Assembly (NCBI GenBank): GCA_022616275.1
Contig: JAKEFB010000091.1
Coordinates: 1 to 64,000 of the forward strand
Length of the DNA stretch: 64,000 nt
Source: Chloroflexota bacterium
Lineage (GTDB): Bacteria; Chloroflexota; Anaerolineae; Promineifilales; Promineifilaceae
Direction of reading: 5' to 3'
Positions 35,760 to 44,088 of the stretch are shown here, piece after piece. Below the pieces are notes generated by a model, which worked only from the letters and a program-made list of their open reading frames with translations, was not told the origin of the DNA and searched no databases. The translations under genes and the position numbers were made by a program. Within the stretch, counting starts at the first letter, position 1. Each line of letters begins with the position of its first letter.

Positions 35760-36236
35760 GTCAAACCTCCTGACACCCGTGAAGACGTATTCAGTGAGTG
35801 GGGTTCGCGGCGTTGGTGGACAGTCATGTTGACGTAACGTAATATGGGCCAGAGTATAACACGTTTACAAAAGGGTGTAAAGGTAGGGGCCAATCGTTCT
35901 CCGCCCCTCTATATGGCGCTCTGTTTTGGGGAGGGTCCAGGGGTAGGGAATGGGAGAATGGAGATTAGAGATTGGAGATTTGGTAATTGGGTAATTAGTA
36001 ATTGGCTACCAACCGCCAACCACCAACCATCAACTAACAACCATCAACTGTTAACTGTCAACTATCAACCACTCCCTGTATAATTAACCGGCATGTCGCG
36101 TACCCAAAAATTCAGTCCTCGCGATTGCCAATAATCGTAGTTGGCAAGGTCAACTGCACTCATCATTCATTGCTCGCAGTTGGCTGGGTTGGGCGACCCA
36201 ACTCAGCTAACTGGGCTCTTTGCTCATTACTTTCTT
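35760..36236. other. Gene-free stretch with short-word repeats
   Basis: Divergent intergenic region between the eight-gene cluster and the lipid kinase; it should hold both promoters, but no consensus promoter is obvious. 35956-36076 is filled by repeat words: GGAGATTAGAGATTGGAGAT, then GGTAATTGGGTAATTAG, then CAACCACCAACCATCAACTA and variants. 36130-36230 contains a shorter set of AACTCA/TTGGC words. No RNA gene or ORF of note is seen. Confidence 0.65.
35956..36076. repeat. Composite short-word repeat block
   Basis: Three word families laid side by side: GGAGATT, GGTAATT and ATCAAC/CAACCA. The ATCAAC words recur at 52686-52716. Confidence 0.75.
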
Positions 36237-36245
36237 GGAGGAAAA

Positions 36246-37154
36246 ATGCGCGCGCAAGTCATTCTCAACCCCTGGGCCGATCGCGGCCGGGCCGGCCAAC
36301 TGGCCGACCAGATCCGCGCCTGGGCCAGCGACTATGGCGGCCTCGACCTGGTAACCACCGAAGAGCCAGGCCACGCCAAGAAGCTGGCCACCGCCGCCGT
36401 GGACGCCGGCTACGAGCTGGTCGTCGCTGCTGGCGGCGACGGTACGGTCCACGAGATTGTCAACGGACTGGTACAGGGTGGCAAGGCTGAGGCCACCCTG
36501 GGAGTTATTCCCATTGGCTCCGGCAACGACTTTGCCTACGCGCTGGGACTGCTGACCGACCCGGAAACGGCCGTGCGCCGTCTCTTTACCGGCCAAAGCC
36601 GGCCGATTGACCTGGCCCGCCTGGAGGATGAACACGGTCGGTACGAGCTGGTAGACAACGGTATTGGTATTGGTTTCGACGCCACCATTTCCATCGAGAG
36701 CCGCAACATCACCCGCGTCCACGGCTTTGCCATGTACACCCTGGCCACCCTGCGGACTATCGCCTTTTACTACCAGACGCCCCACCTGGAAATTCGTTTT
36801 GACGAGGACGCGGTGGAACAGGACGGGCTCCTGCTGGCCGTTGGGGTCGGCCCCCGCGCCGGAGGCGGTTTTCTAATAACGCCTGACGCCCACCACGCCG
36901 ACAACCTGCTGGATAGTTGCCTGATCAACCCCGTCGGCCGGCTAACGATGCTCCAAATGCTAACCAAAGTCATGAAAGGCACTCACGTTACCTCCCGGCA
37001 CGTGACTATGCGCCGCAACCGCACCATAAACATTAAAGCGAACATGCCCCTACCCATTCACGCCGACGGCGAAATCTTCGCCTATCCCCAGGACAACGTT
37101 CGCCGGGTGACCATCACCAGCCTGCCGGCCGTCCTGCCGGTGATCACTTCTTGA
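36246..37154 (+). CDS. Diacylglycerol/sphingosine kinase-like lipid kinase
   Basis: 302 aa from the ATG at 36246, with GGAGG at 36237-36241; a longer frame upstream lies in repeat DNA. The DAGK catalytic domain begins AQVILNPWADRGRAG; the ATP loop is VVAAGGDGTVHEIVNGL (residues about 62-78), and the second motif is LGVIPIGSGNDFAYALG. The C-terminal beta domain (MRRNRTINIKANMPLPIHADGE) is typical of YegS/LCB5 members. Phosphorylates a lipid such as diacylglycerol at the membrane. Confidence 0.92.
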   Translation: MRAQVILNPWADRGRAGQLADQIRAWASDYGGLDLVTTEEPGHAKKLATAAVDAGYELVVAAGGDGTVHEIVNGLVQGGKAEATLGVIPIGSGNDFAYALGLLTDPETAVRRLFTGQSRPIDLARLEDEHGRYELVDNGIGIGFDATISIESRNITRVHGFAMYTLATLRTIAFYYQTPHLEIRFDEDAVEQDGLLLAVGVGPRAGGGFLITPDAHHADNLLDSCLINPVGRLTMLQMLTKVMKGTHVTSRHVTMRRNRTINIKANMPLPIHADGEIFAYPQDNVRRVTITSLPAVLPVITS

Positions 37155-37217
37155 CAGTACGCAGCCAAGATCGGACACTTATGGTGTAAAGTTATTGGTT
37201 ATTGGTCATGGCAGTAG

Positions 37218-37249
37218 TTAACCACCTATCACCAATTACCCAATTACCA
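37218..37249. repeat. AATTACC short-word repeat
   Basis: ACCACCTATCACCAATTACC followed by CAATTACCAT, same word family as 18114 and 63536. It fills the short gap before the helicase-associated gene. Confidence 0.6.
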
Positions 37250-37263
37250 TACCAGGTGCGACC

Positions 37264-38922
37264 ATGTACCCATTAGAAAAAGCCCTGCACGACCATGACC
37301 TGATCGTGCTCCGGGTCATCGGCGAGTGGTGGGAACTCGACCTGACCGGGGCTGACAAAAACGCCTCGGTGAAAGCGCTGGCCGAAGCCCTGGGCCGGTT
37401 AGACATGGTCCAGGAGGCCAGCTTCCTGGGGCCGGACGAAGCGGCCGCCCTGGAAGCGCTGGTCGCTGCCGGGGGGCGCATCCCCGTCGCCGTCTTTGAA
37501 CGCGAACATGGCCTGGTGCGCCTGATGGGGCCAGGCCGGCTGGAACGGGAGGAACCGTGGCTGGAGCCGGTTAGCCCGGCCGAGGCCCTGTGGTACCGGG
37601 GCTTTTTGTTCCGGGCCTTCGACGAGACCGGCGAGGAATCAGGCCAGGAGCTAGAGGAGTTTTACTACCTGCCGGACGAGCTGCTGGCCCGCTTTCCTCA
37701 GGCCGGCCAGCCGGCCACCCCCGGCCGCCAGCCGTTGTCGCCCGTCCCCCCACCGCCGACCTTTACACCGGCCGCCACCAGCGTGGTAGACGATCTGACC
37801 GCCATCCTGGCCGTGGCCCAAATTATGCCGCTCAAGGAAGACAACCTGGCCTGGTTATCGGCCACGCTGCTGGACCCCCACCCGGAGCGGCGCTCCCTCC
37901 TGGTCACCCTGGCCTGGGAAATGGAATTGCTGCGCAAGACGGACGAAGGCGCCCGGCCGGCCCGCGCTGCCCTGGCCTGGCTGAAAAAGAGCCGGGAGGC
38001 CCAATTGCGCGACCTGGCCGAGGCCTGGAGTAGCAGCGCCTGGAACGAGCTGGGCCACACCCCCGGCCTGGCCTGCGAGGGCAGCGGCTGGCAAAACGAC
38101 CCCATCTTGGCCCGCACCGCTCTCCTGGACGCCCTGCCCCGCACGGCCGAATGGTACCGCCTGGGCGACCTGGTAGCCCAGATCAAAGAGAGCGACCCTG
38201 ACTTCCAGCGGCCCGGCGGCAACTATGACACCTGGTACATCCGAGACCTGGCCGCAGACGCCTATATTACCGGTTTCGCCAACTGGGACCTGGTCGAGGG
38301 CCGGCTGCTGCGCTTCCTGGTCCAGGGGCCGCTGGCCTGGCTGAGTCTGGCGGAACTGGCCCCCGACGGCCAGAGCTATCGCCTGGCTACGCGAACCGTG
38401 GAGTGGCTGAGCGGCCATCCCCCGGCGGCCGAAGAAGTCAATGTGCCGATCGTCGTCCAGGATGACGCCACGATTTTGGTCCCTTTTAACGCCGACCGCT
38501 ATCACCGTTTCCAGGCGGCCCGAATCAGCCAGGCCGAGCCTGTCCAGCCGGGCAAACCGTTCCGCTACCGGTTGACGCCTCACTCCCTGGCCGAGGCCCG
38601 GGAACAGGGTATTGAACCGGAGCGGGTGCTCCAATTCCTGGCCGAGGCCAGCGGCCGGCCGTTGCCGCCCAGCACCCGGCGGGCCATTGAGCGTTGGGCT
38701 GAACAGGGGACCGAAGGCCTGCTGGAGCAGGTAGTGGTCCTGCGCGTGCGCGAGGCCGACATCCTGGCCAGGCTGCGGGCTAACCCCAAGACCAGCCTGT
38801 ACCTGGGCGAATTTCTAGGCGACCTGGCCGCCCTGGTGCGCCAGGACGAGTGGCCCCGCCTGCGCCAGGCTGCCGCCCAATTGGGGCTGTTGCTGGACGT
38901 GGATGTTGGGGAGGGAGATTAG
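37264..38922 (+). CDS. Helicase-associated (XPB/Ssl2-like, Helicase_C_3) protein
   Basis: 552 aa. No helicase ATPase motifs. The C-terminal third (VPIVVQDDATILVPFNADRYHRF, LTPHSLAEAREQGIEPERVLQFL, PLPPSTRRAIERWAEQ, VVLRVREADILARL) matches the helicase-associated domain found at the N-terminus of archaeal/bacterial XPB and in stand-alone bacterial proteins. The N-terminal part (YPLEKALHDHDLIVLRVIGEWW) is helical and may be winged-helix. Possibly a DNA-repair or DNA-binding accessory. The TAG stop (38920-38922) is supplied by a GGAGATTAGAG repeat. Confidence 0.78.
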   Translation: MYPLEKALHDHDLIVLRVIGEWWELDLTGADKNASVKALAEALGRLDMVQEASFLGPDEAAALEALVAAGGRIPVAVFEREHGLVRLMGPGRLEREEPWLEPVSPAEALWYRGFLFRAFDETGEESGQELEEFYYLPDELLARFPQAGQPATPGRQPLSPVPPPPTFTPAATSVVDDLTAILAVAQIMPLKEDNLAWLSATLLDPHPERRSLLVTLAWEMELLRKTDEGARPARAALAWLKKSREAQLRDLAEAWSSSAWNELGHTPGLACEGSGWQNDPILARTALLDALPRTAEWYRLGDLVAQIKESDPDFQRPGGNYDTWYIRDLAADAYITGFANWDLVEGRLLRFLVQGPLAWLSLAELAPDGQSYRLATRTVEWLSGHPPAAEEVNVPIVVQDDATILVPFNADRYHRFQAARISQAEPVQPGKPFRYRLTPHSLAEAREQGIEPERVLQFLAEASGRPLPPSTRRAIERWAEQGTEGLLEQVVVLRVREADILARLRANPKTSLYLGEFLGDLAALVRQDEWPRLRQAAAQLGLLLDVDVGEGD

Positions 38923-38959
38923 AGATTGGAGATTGGAGATTCTTCAAGCTCCAATCTCC
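38913..38959. repeat. GGAGATTAGAG hairpin overlapping a stop codon
   Basis: GGGAGATT, GGAGATT words on the left and AATCTCCC on the right around CTTCAAG. The left part contains the stop codon of the helicase-associated gene. Confidence 0.75.
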
Positions 38960-38975
38960 CACCCCTGAATGATCT

Positions 38976-40712
38976 ATGAGGAGACCTCCTTCGACCCATT
39001 GGACGGCCGGCGTCAGGTTGCTGGCGACTGGCCTTTATCGCCAGAGCCGGTACACCATGGGTTGGCTCTGGCGCTACTCCCAGGTGGCCGATGGCGTGGC
39101 CATCAGTCGCAACCTGCGCCTGCCCATGCCCGATGGCGTCACCCTGGCTACCGACCACTACCGGCCGAAGGCCCAGGGCGCCTTCCCTACTATCCTGATC
39201 CGTACCCCTTACGGGCGCGGCGGCCTGCTTGGCATGAGGCTGGCAACCATGGCCCGCCAATTTGCCGCGCGCGGCTATCACGTCATCTGCCAGGACGTCC
39301 GGGGCTGTTTCGATTCCGGCGGCCGGTTCGATCCCTTCGTCCAGGAATTGGCCGACGGGCAGGCGACCCTGGAATGGATTGCCCGCCAGCGCTGGTTTAA
39401 CGGCGCGGTGGGTCTCTGGGGTAGCAGCTATGTTGGCTATACGCAATGGGCCACAGCCGTCTCCGGTTCTTCGTTCGTCAAAGCCATCGTCCCGGCGGTG
39501 ACGCGCTCGGACGTCAACCTGCTGGCCGAAGAGACCTTTCCCCTGGACCTGACGCTGCGCTGGTCTATGATTATGGACACGCTGTTGGACGACGGGCAAC
39601 TGTCCCGGTGGCAGCGGTTAAACCGACTGGCCAACCGGCGAGAGCAGGAGCGGCGCCTGGCCAGCGGTTTTGCCCATCTGCCCCTGGGCACGGCCGACGC
39701 GGCTGCCACCGGCCGGCCGATCCCCTTTTACCGCGCCTGGCATGAACACATTCACACCCGGAGCGCTTACTGGCAAAGTGTTGACCTCAGCCGGCGTATC
39801 GCTTCGGTGGCCGCGCCGGCCCATTTTGTCTCCGGCTGGTACGACGTCTTTTTGGATGGACTGCTGCGGGATTTTGCCCTACTCCGGGCCGCCGGCCGGA
39901 GCCCTTACCTGACTATTGGCCCCTGGCGCCACGTAGACCCTGATTGCCAGCAAGAAGCTTTCCACCAGGGCCTGCCCTGGTTTGGCACCCACCTGAAGGG
40001 GCAACCAGGCCACCTGCGGCCGTATCCCGTTCGCCTTTTCGTCATGGGGGCCGGGGAGTGGCGCGACCTGGATGCCTGGCCACCGCCGGCCCAGACCACG
40101 CCCTACTACCTGCACGCCGGCGGCCGCCTGGCGTTGGCTACGCTGGCCAGGGACGACCCGGCCGACCACTACCTTTATGACCCGGCCAATCCCACTCCCA
40201 ACCTGGGCGGCCCGTTGCTCGCCCTGGACGCCGGCCCGGTAGACAATCGCTTCCTGGAAGCCCGGCCCGACGTATTGACCTACACTACCCCGCCACTCAC
40301 GGCCGACGTGGAAATTATCGGCCCGGTGCAACTCGTTATCTTCGTGTACTCCAGCCTGGAACACACCGATTTCTTCGGCCGCCTGTGCGACTTGTATCCT
40401 GACGGCCGGTCTATCAATCTCTGCGACGGGCTGATCCGGGTCCAGCCCGGCCGGGGCGAACGGCAACCTGATGGCAGCCTGCGCCTGGTGATAGATATGG
40501 TCGCCACCGCCCATCGCTTCCTGAAAGGCCACGCCATTCGCCTGCAGGTTTCCAGCGGCGCCCACCCCCGCTTTGCCCGCAACCTGGGCACCGGCGAGCC
40601 TTACAGCCACAGCACGCGGGCCGTAGCGGCCGAACAGACCATTTATCACGACGCGGCCCACCCCTCGGCCGTCATTCTGCCCGTTACCGGTGACTGTCAC
40701 TTCAGCAAGTGA
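38976..40712 (+). CDS. CocE/NonD-type S15 family serine hydrolase
   Basis: 578 aa, usual length for the family. Alpha/beta hydrolase with nucleophile Ser in GLWGSSYVGYTQW (near residue 149), preceded by the oxyanion region TILIRTPYGRGG and GYHVICQDVRGCFDSGG; acid/base part LTIGPWRHVDP supplies the His. The C-terminal jelly-roll (PPLTADVEIIGPVQLVIFVYSS) is the galactose-binding-like domain of X-Pro dipeptidyl peptidases and cocaine esterases. The last residues (GDCHFSK) and the stop codon are encoded by a palindromic repeat. No signal peptide. Confidence 0.9.
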   Translation: MRRPPSTHWTAGVRLLATGLYRQSRYTMGWLWRYSQVADGVAISRNLRLPMPDGVTLATDHYRPKAQGAFPTILIRTPYGRGGLLGMRLATMARQFAARGYHVICQDVRGCFDSGGRFDPFVQELADGQATLEWIARQRWFNGAVGLWGSSYVGYTQWATAVSGSSFVKAIVPAVTRSDVNLLAEETFPLDLTLRWSMIMDTLLDDGQLSRWQRLNRLANRREQERRLASGFAHLPLGTADAAATGRPIPFYRAWHEHIHTRSAYWQSVDLSRRIASVAAPAHFVSGWYDVFLDGLLRDFALLRAAGRSPYLTIGPWRHVDPDCQQEAFHQGLPWFGTHLKGQPGHLRPYPVRLFVMGAGEWRDLDAWPPPAQTTPYYLHAGGRLALATLARDDPADHYLYDPANPTPNLGGPLLALDAGPVDNRFLEARPDVLTYTTPPLTADVEIIGPVQLVIFVYSSLEHTDFFGRLCDLYPDGRSINLCDGLIRVQPGRGERQPDGSLRLVIDMVATAHRFLKGHAIRLQVSSGAHPRFARNLGTGEPYSHSTRAVAAEQTIYHDAAHPSAVILPVTGDCHFSK

Positions 40713-40720
40713 CAGTCACC
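40689..40720. repeat. GGTGACTGTCACTT hairpin repeat, copy 2
   Basis: 14-bp arms (40689-40702 and 40707-40720) around CAGC. The TGA stop of the S15 hydrolase lies in the right arm (40710-40712). Nearly identical to 23363-23396; it may also terminate transcription. Confidence 0.85.
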
Positions 40721-40802
40721 TGTTAATACCTTTGTAAGGATCAGGCGAGCGACTTGTAACGCCTGGCGGCTACGATAGCAACTCAAGGAGGACGATTGGC
40801 TC

Positions 40803-41507
40803 ATGCAACGATCCCAATCACCCATCACCGATTACCTAATTACCAATTACTCAATTACCAACCCTAAACGCCACAGCGCCGTTCCTTACATCCGTCCGGC
40901 CGCCTTCTTTATCCTGGGGCTGGGCCTGGCCGCCTGCTCGGCCGTCTCCCGGCCGGCCGGCCAGCCCCAGTCGGGCAATCAGGGCGGCGTCGAAGTCATT
41001 GCCTCCGGCCAGGTGGATGTGCCGCCCACCCCGACCCTGGCGGTCGAAGAACTGCCCGACCTGGGACCGGCCCCGGAAATTAGCAACGATCTGTGGCTCA
41101 ACACCGACGGGCCTCTCCCCCTGGCAGCCCTGCGGGGCAAGGTCGTGCTGGTCGAGTTCTGGACCTTTGGCTGAATTAACTGCCAACGTGTGATTCCCTG
41201 GGTCAGGGAATGGTATGACAGGTACGAGGGTGAGGACTTCACCGTTATTGGCGTCCACTATCCCGAATTCAGCTACGAAGAAAAGGTCGAGAACGTGCTG
41301 GCCGCCACCGAGCGCCTGGGGGTCAACTACCCGGTGGCCATTGACAATGACGGCGTCACCTGGCGCGCTTACGAGCAGCGCTTCTGGCCCACCCGCTACG
41401 TCGTGGACAAGCAGGGCCACATCCGCTACAAGCACATTGGCGAGGGCGCTTACGTCGAGACCGAGGCCATTATCCAGGCCCTCATGGCCGAGCCGGACCC
41501 CCCATAA
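40803..41507 (+). CDS. Probable selenocysteine-containing redoxin lipoprotein
   Basis: 234 aa if the TGA at 41172-41174 is read as Sec124. AAGGAGG lies 11 bases before the ATG. Residues about 7-21 are encoded by AATTACC repeat DNA; then comes a lipoprotein signal with GLAAC (Cys45). The redoxin/TlpA fold shows RGKVVLVEFWTFG, then TGA, then INCQRVIPWVREWYDRY. Relatives read FWTYTCINC, so TGA stands exactly at the first Cys of CxxC. Downstream homology continues in the same frame without a shift: FTVIGVHYPEFSYE, PVAIDNDGVTWRAYEQRFWP, RYVVDKQGHIRY. A SECIS-like hairpin follows at 41193-41211. The alternative is a simple nonsense mutation, but the position and hairpin argue against it. Exported thiol/selenol oxidoreductase. 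Confidence 0.82.
40820..40862. repeat. AATTACC repeat within the coding start of the redoxin
   Basis: CACCGATTACCTAATTACCA then ATTACTCAATTACCAA. Translated as DYLITNYSITN in front of the signal peptide core. Confidence 0.7.
41193..41211 (+). promoter_or_regulatory. Putative bacterial SECIS element
   Basis: ATTCCCTG-GGT-CAGGGAAT, a perfect 8-bp stem with a three-base loop whose first bases are G. The loop begins 27 bases after the TGA. Known bacterial SECIS elements have a short loop with a G in the first two positions about 16-37 bases from the UGA and bind SelB; this hairpin meets those rules. Confidence 0.75.
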
Positions 41508-41548
41508 CTGTCACCTTTCAGCCGTCAGCTTTCAGCTATAATAGGGGT

Positions 41549-41884
41549 GTGCAAGCGCAAGAATTGCCGGATGCTGACGGTTTCGTCGCCGCCGCGCCGG
41601 CCGACGCAATCCGGACAGACCAGATTACAGCGGTGGAAATTGCCGGCCGGCCGCTCATTTTGACCCGCTGCCAGGGCCGCGTTTACGCCTTCTCTGCTCG
41701 CTGCCCCCACGCCGCCGGCGACCTCTCCCAGGGGACACTCTACCGGGGCCGGATTGACTGTCCCGGACACGGCTACCGCTTTGACGTGGCCACCGGCCGG
41801 GTCCTGTGGCCGGCCGACGAGATTTGCCGGCTCAAACAGTACCCCGTCAAGGAAGAGGACGGGGTCATCAAAGTAAAAGTTTAA
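41549..41884 (+). CDS. Rieske-type [2Fe-2S] ferredoxin
   Basis: 111 aa, GTG start at 41549 with AGGGG close upstream. Cluster ligands: CPH in ARCPHAAGDLSQG and CPGHG in DCPGHGYRFDVATGRV, the Cys-His/Cys-His pairs of Rieske proteins. Small soluble protein of the nitrite reductase small subunit/biphenyl ferredoxin type. It follows the redoxin gene on the same strand and could act in electron transfer with an unknown partner. Confidence 0.9.
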   Translation: MQAQELPDADGFVAAAPADAIRTDQITAVEIAGRPLILTRCQGRVYAFSARCPHAAGDLSQGTLYRGRIDCPGHGYRFDVATGRVLWPADEICRLKQYPVKEEDGVIKVKV

Positions 41885-41888
41885 CTCT

Positions 41889-41960
41889 GGGGAAAACCCC
41901 GCAGGTTGGGGCACGAAACGTGCCCGCGAAAACTTGCAAGGTTTGCCGGGGGGGTTTTTG
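41889..41960. repeat. Two-tier palindromic repeat (CCCCGCAGGTT family), copy 2, degenerate
   Basis: AACCCCGCAGGTT, inner stem GGGCACG-aaa-CGTGCCC, then a poorly matching right arm ending GGGGGGTTTTT. It follows the Rieske gene and may act as its terminator. Confidence 0.7.
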
Positions 41961-42084
41961 CCAGAACAGGCACTCTGCGGGTAAAATGCAAGGGCATTTT
42001 GTGAAATGCCCTTGTCCCCAGCCCCAGCCCGACCCCGGCCGGGTTGAAAAGTTTACAGGTTGTCCACCGGAGGAAAAACCAATT

Positions 42085-44001
42085 ATGAAACGAAACATCT
42101 TGCTAAGGATCTTTTTCCTGGCCGTTTTGGCCGCCCTGCCTGCCTCTCTTATCCTTAATCAATTACTTGAGCCGGCCAGCGTGGCGCGAGGCAAATCGCC
42201 GGCCGCGCCCCTGGCCGATGGGTTGACGCCCGAACAACAACAGGCCCAGGACCTGGCCCTGGCCGATTCCCGGGTGCAGGCTTACACCACCGGCCGCCGC
42301 TCCGAAGTCTTTAGCGTCCAGCCGGTGGGTCAGCAGTTTACCCAGGCCAGCAGCGCCTGCGCCACGGCCAACTGCTACCAGGTCAACATTTACCTCTGGA
42401 ATGAAAACGCAGCCGTCGTGGCCATTGTAGACGTGACGGCCCAGGTCGTCCGGGACGTCCTCTACCAGCCCGGCATTCACCCCGGCATTAATGAGCGCCT
42501 GGTAGCTGTGGCCCGGGAGATCGTTCGCAACGATCCCCAGGTGGCCGAAATTCTCGGCCACCAGCCGACGGACGAGGAGCTGGAAATGCCGCCGATGGAA
42601 GGTAACGCTCCCGGCACCTCCTGCAGCGGCGAGCACATCTGCTACGCTTACACCTTTAACATGGGTGACCGTATCCTCTGGGCCTTTGTAGACTTTCATG
42701 AGGAAACCCTGGCCGCCTTGCGCTGGACGCTCATCACCCCCGAAAGCGATCAGGGCATGGCCCACACACCTGACCAGGGCACCTGCCCCATTAACGGCTC
42801 CGTCAACCGCGACGGCTGGTCCATGCAGTACGAAGTGTCCGGCACCGACGGCTACCGCGTCTTTAGCGTGACCTACAACGGCATCCCGGTCCTGACCAAC
42901 GTCAAGCTGGCCGAGTGGCACGCCGACTACGGTGGGAGTGGTTACGTGGATTCCACCGGCTGCTCCCCCAGCGGCGGCTTCCCCATTTATCCCTACGGCC
43001 CCACCCAGGAGCTGGACATCCTCGACGATCAGTCCAACATCATCGGCTTTGAGCTGGTCCAGGACTTCCGCATGGGCAACTGGGGGAACAGTTGCAACTA
43101 TCGCTACGAGCAGCACGTCCAGTTCTACGAGGACGGCCGCTGGCGCGTCGTCGCCGGCGCTTACGGCAAGGGCTGCGGCACCAACGCCATCTACCGGCCG
43201 CTGGTCCGCATTGACGTGGCCGCCAACGGCGACGCCAACGACACCTTTGCCTTGTGGAATGGCAGCCAGTGGGTAGACCAGACCAACGAGCTGTACCGGA
43301 CGCCCTACGCCGGCCCCAACGGCCCCCACAGCTACACTACCGAAGGGTACGCCTGGCGGGTAGTGGACCAGAGCGGTATGGGCTATTACCTGGAACCGGG
43401 CCAGGGCCAGTTTGGCGACGGCGGCGAAGGCGACGACGCCTTCATTTACGTCGCCCAGCACCACCCCAACGAGGGCGACACCGACCTGGGGGCGGTGGGC
43501 TCCTGCTGCAACGACGACCATAACCAGGGGCCGCAGCAGTTCCTCAACAACGAGTCTATCAGTGACGAAAACATTGTCATTTGGTACGTGCCCCAGATGG
43601 TCACCGACGCGTCAGGCCCGGATTACTACTGTTGGACGCTCCAGGGCGAACCCAACCCCATCACCTACCCTTGCTTCGCCGGCCCCATGTTCGTGCCCAT
43701 CACCAACGCCGCCTTCAGCCATAACGCCACTGGGCCGGTCCCGGTTGGCAGCACCGTCGTCTTCACCAATACTTCGACCGGCATCCCGCCGCTTAGCTAC
43801 GAGTGGGACTTTGGTGACGGCGTGGGCACCTCTACTGAGGCCAACCCTACTTATCAATATACTGCCGCCGGTACGTATAACGTGACCCTGACTGTGACCA
43901 ATGGTGAGGGTACCGAAACAGATACCTTCACCAGCGTGGTAGAAGTTTCAGGAACCAAACAGGTAGTGAATTGGTATTTCCCGATCATTATTAAACCGTA
44001 A
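42085..44001 (+). CDS. Secreted protein with C-terminal PKD domain
   Basis: 638 aa from the ATG at 42085, with GGAGG nine bases upstream; the frame is open further upstream through repeat DNA but is not coding there. Signal peptide ILLRIFFLAVLAALPASLILN. Residues about 60-590 form an uncharacterised extracellular region with several Cys and a Trp/Gly-rich composition. It contains GYRVFSVTYNGIPVLTNVKLAEWHADYG and a Cu-amine-oxidase-like feel (HHPNEGDTDLGAVGSCCND), but I do not claim that family. The PKD domain ends the protein (PLSYEWDFGDG, AGTYNVTLTVTN). A short hydrophobic tail (WYFPIIIKP) is similar to that of other surface proteins here. Confidence 0.75.
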   Translation: MKRNILLRIFFLAVLAALPASLILNQLLEPASVARGKSPAAPLADGLTPEQQQAQDLALADSRVQAYTTGRRSEVFSVQPVGQQFTQASSACATANCYQVNIYLWNENAAVVAIVDVTAQVVRDVLYQPGIHPGINERLVAVAREIVRNDPQVAEILGHQPTDEELEMPPMEGNAPGTSCSGEHICYAYTFNMGDRILWAFVDFHEETLAALRWTLITPESDQGMAHTPDQGTCPINGSVNRDGWSMQYEVSGTDGYRVFSVTYNGIPVLTNVKLAEWHADYGGSGYVDSTGCSPSGGFPIYPYGPTQELDILDDQSNIIGFELVQDFRMGNWGNSCNYRYEQHVQFYEDGRWRVVAGAYGKGCGTNAIYRPLVRIDVAANGDANDTFALWNGSQWVDQTNELYRTPYAGPNGPHSYTTEGYAWRVVDQSGMGYYLEPGQGQFGDGGEGDDAFIYVAQHHPNEGDTDLGAVGSCCNDDHNQGPQQFLNNESISDENIVIWYVPQMVTDASGPDYYCWTLQGEPNPITYPCFAGPMFVPITNAAFSHNATGPVPVGSTVVFTNTSTGIPPLSYEWDFGDGVGTSTEANPTYQYTAAGTYNVTLTVTNGEGTETDTFTSVVEVSGTKQVVNWYFPIIIKP

Positions 44002-44031
44002 AGCGCTTCAGGCGCCGGGCGCCATTCTTTT

Positions 44032-44081
44032 AGACCCCGCAGGTCGGGGCACGTTCCGTGCCCATGAGACCTGCGGGGTCT
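44032..44081. repeat. Two-tier palindromic repeat (AGACCCCGCAGGTC family), copy 3
   Basis: Outer 14-bp arms (44032-44045 and 44068-44081) with inner GGGCACG-ttc-CGTGCCC. It separates two convergent genes and could terminate both. Confidence 0.85.
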
Positions 44082-44088
44082 GGCATAT

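Noticed and set aside
35956..36076. Repeat block considered as a replication origin with iterons
   Set aside because: No DnaA boxes or dnaA/dnaN genes; the same words occur at many unrelated gaps.
40803..41174. Treating the redoxin as two separate genes split at the TGA
   Set aside because: The halves are one continuous homologous frame, the second lacks its own start signal, and the TGA stands at the active-site Cys position.
42163..43521. Very long antisense open frame opposite the PKD protein
   Set aside because: Product is Val/Gly/Ala-rich without motifs and lies wholly under a gene with signal peptide and PKD domain; a GC-skew shadow.
42085..44001. Copper amine oxidase assignment for the PKD protein
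   Set aside because: Some segments look suggestive, but I cannot identify the topaquinone motif or all copper His ligands with confidence, so no function is given.
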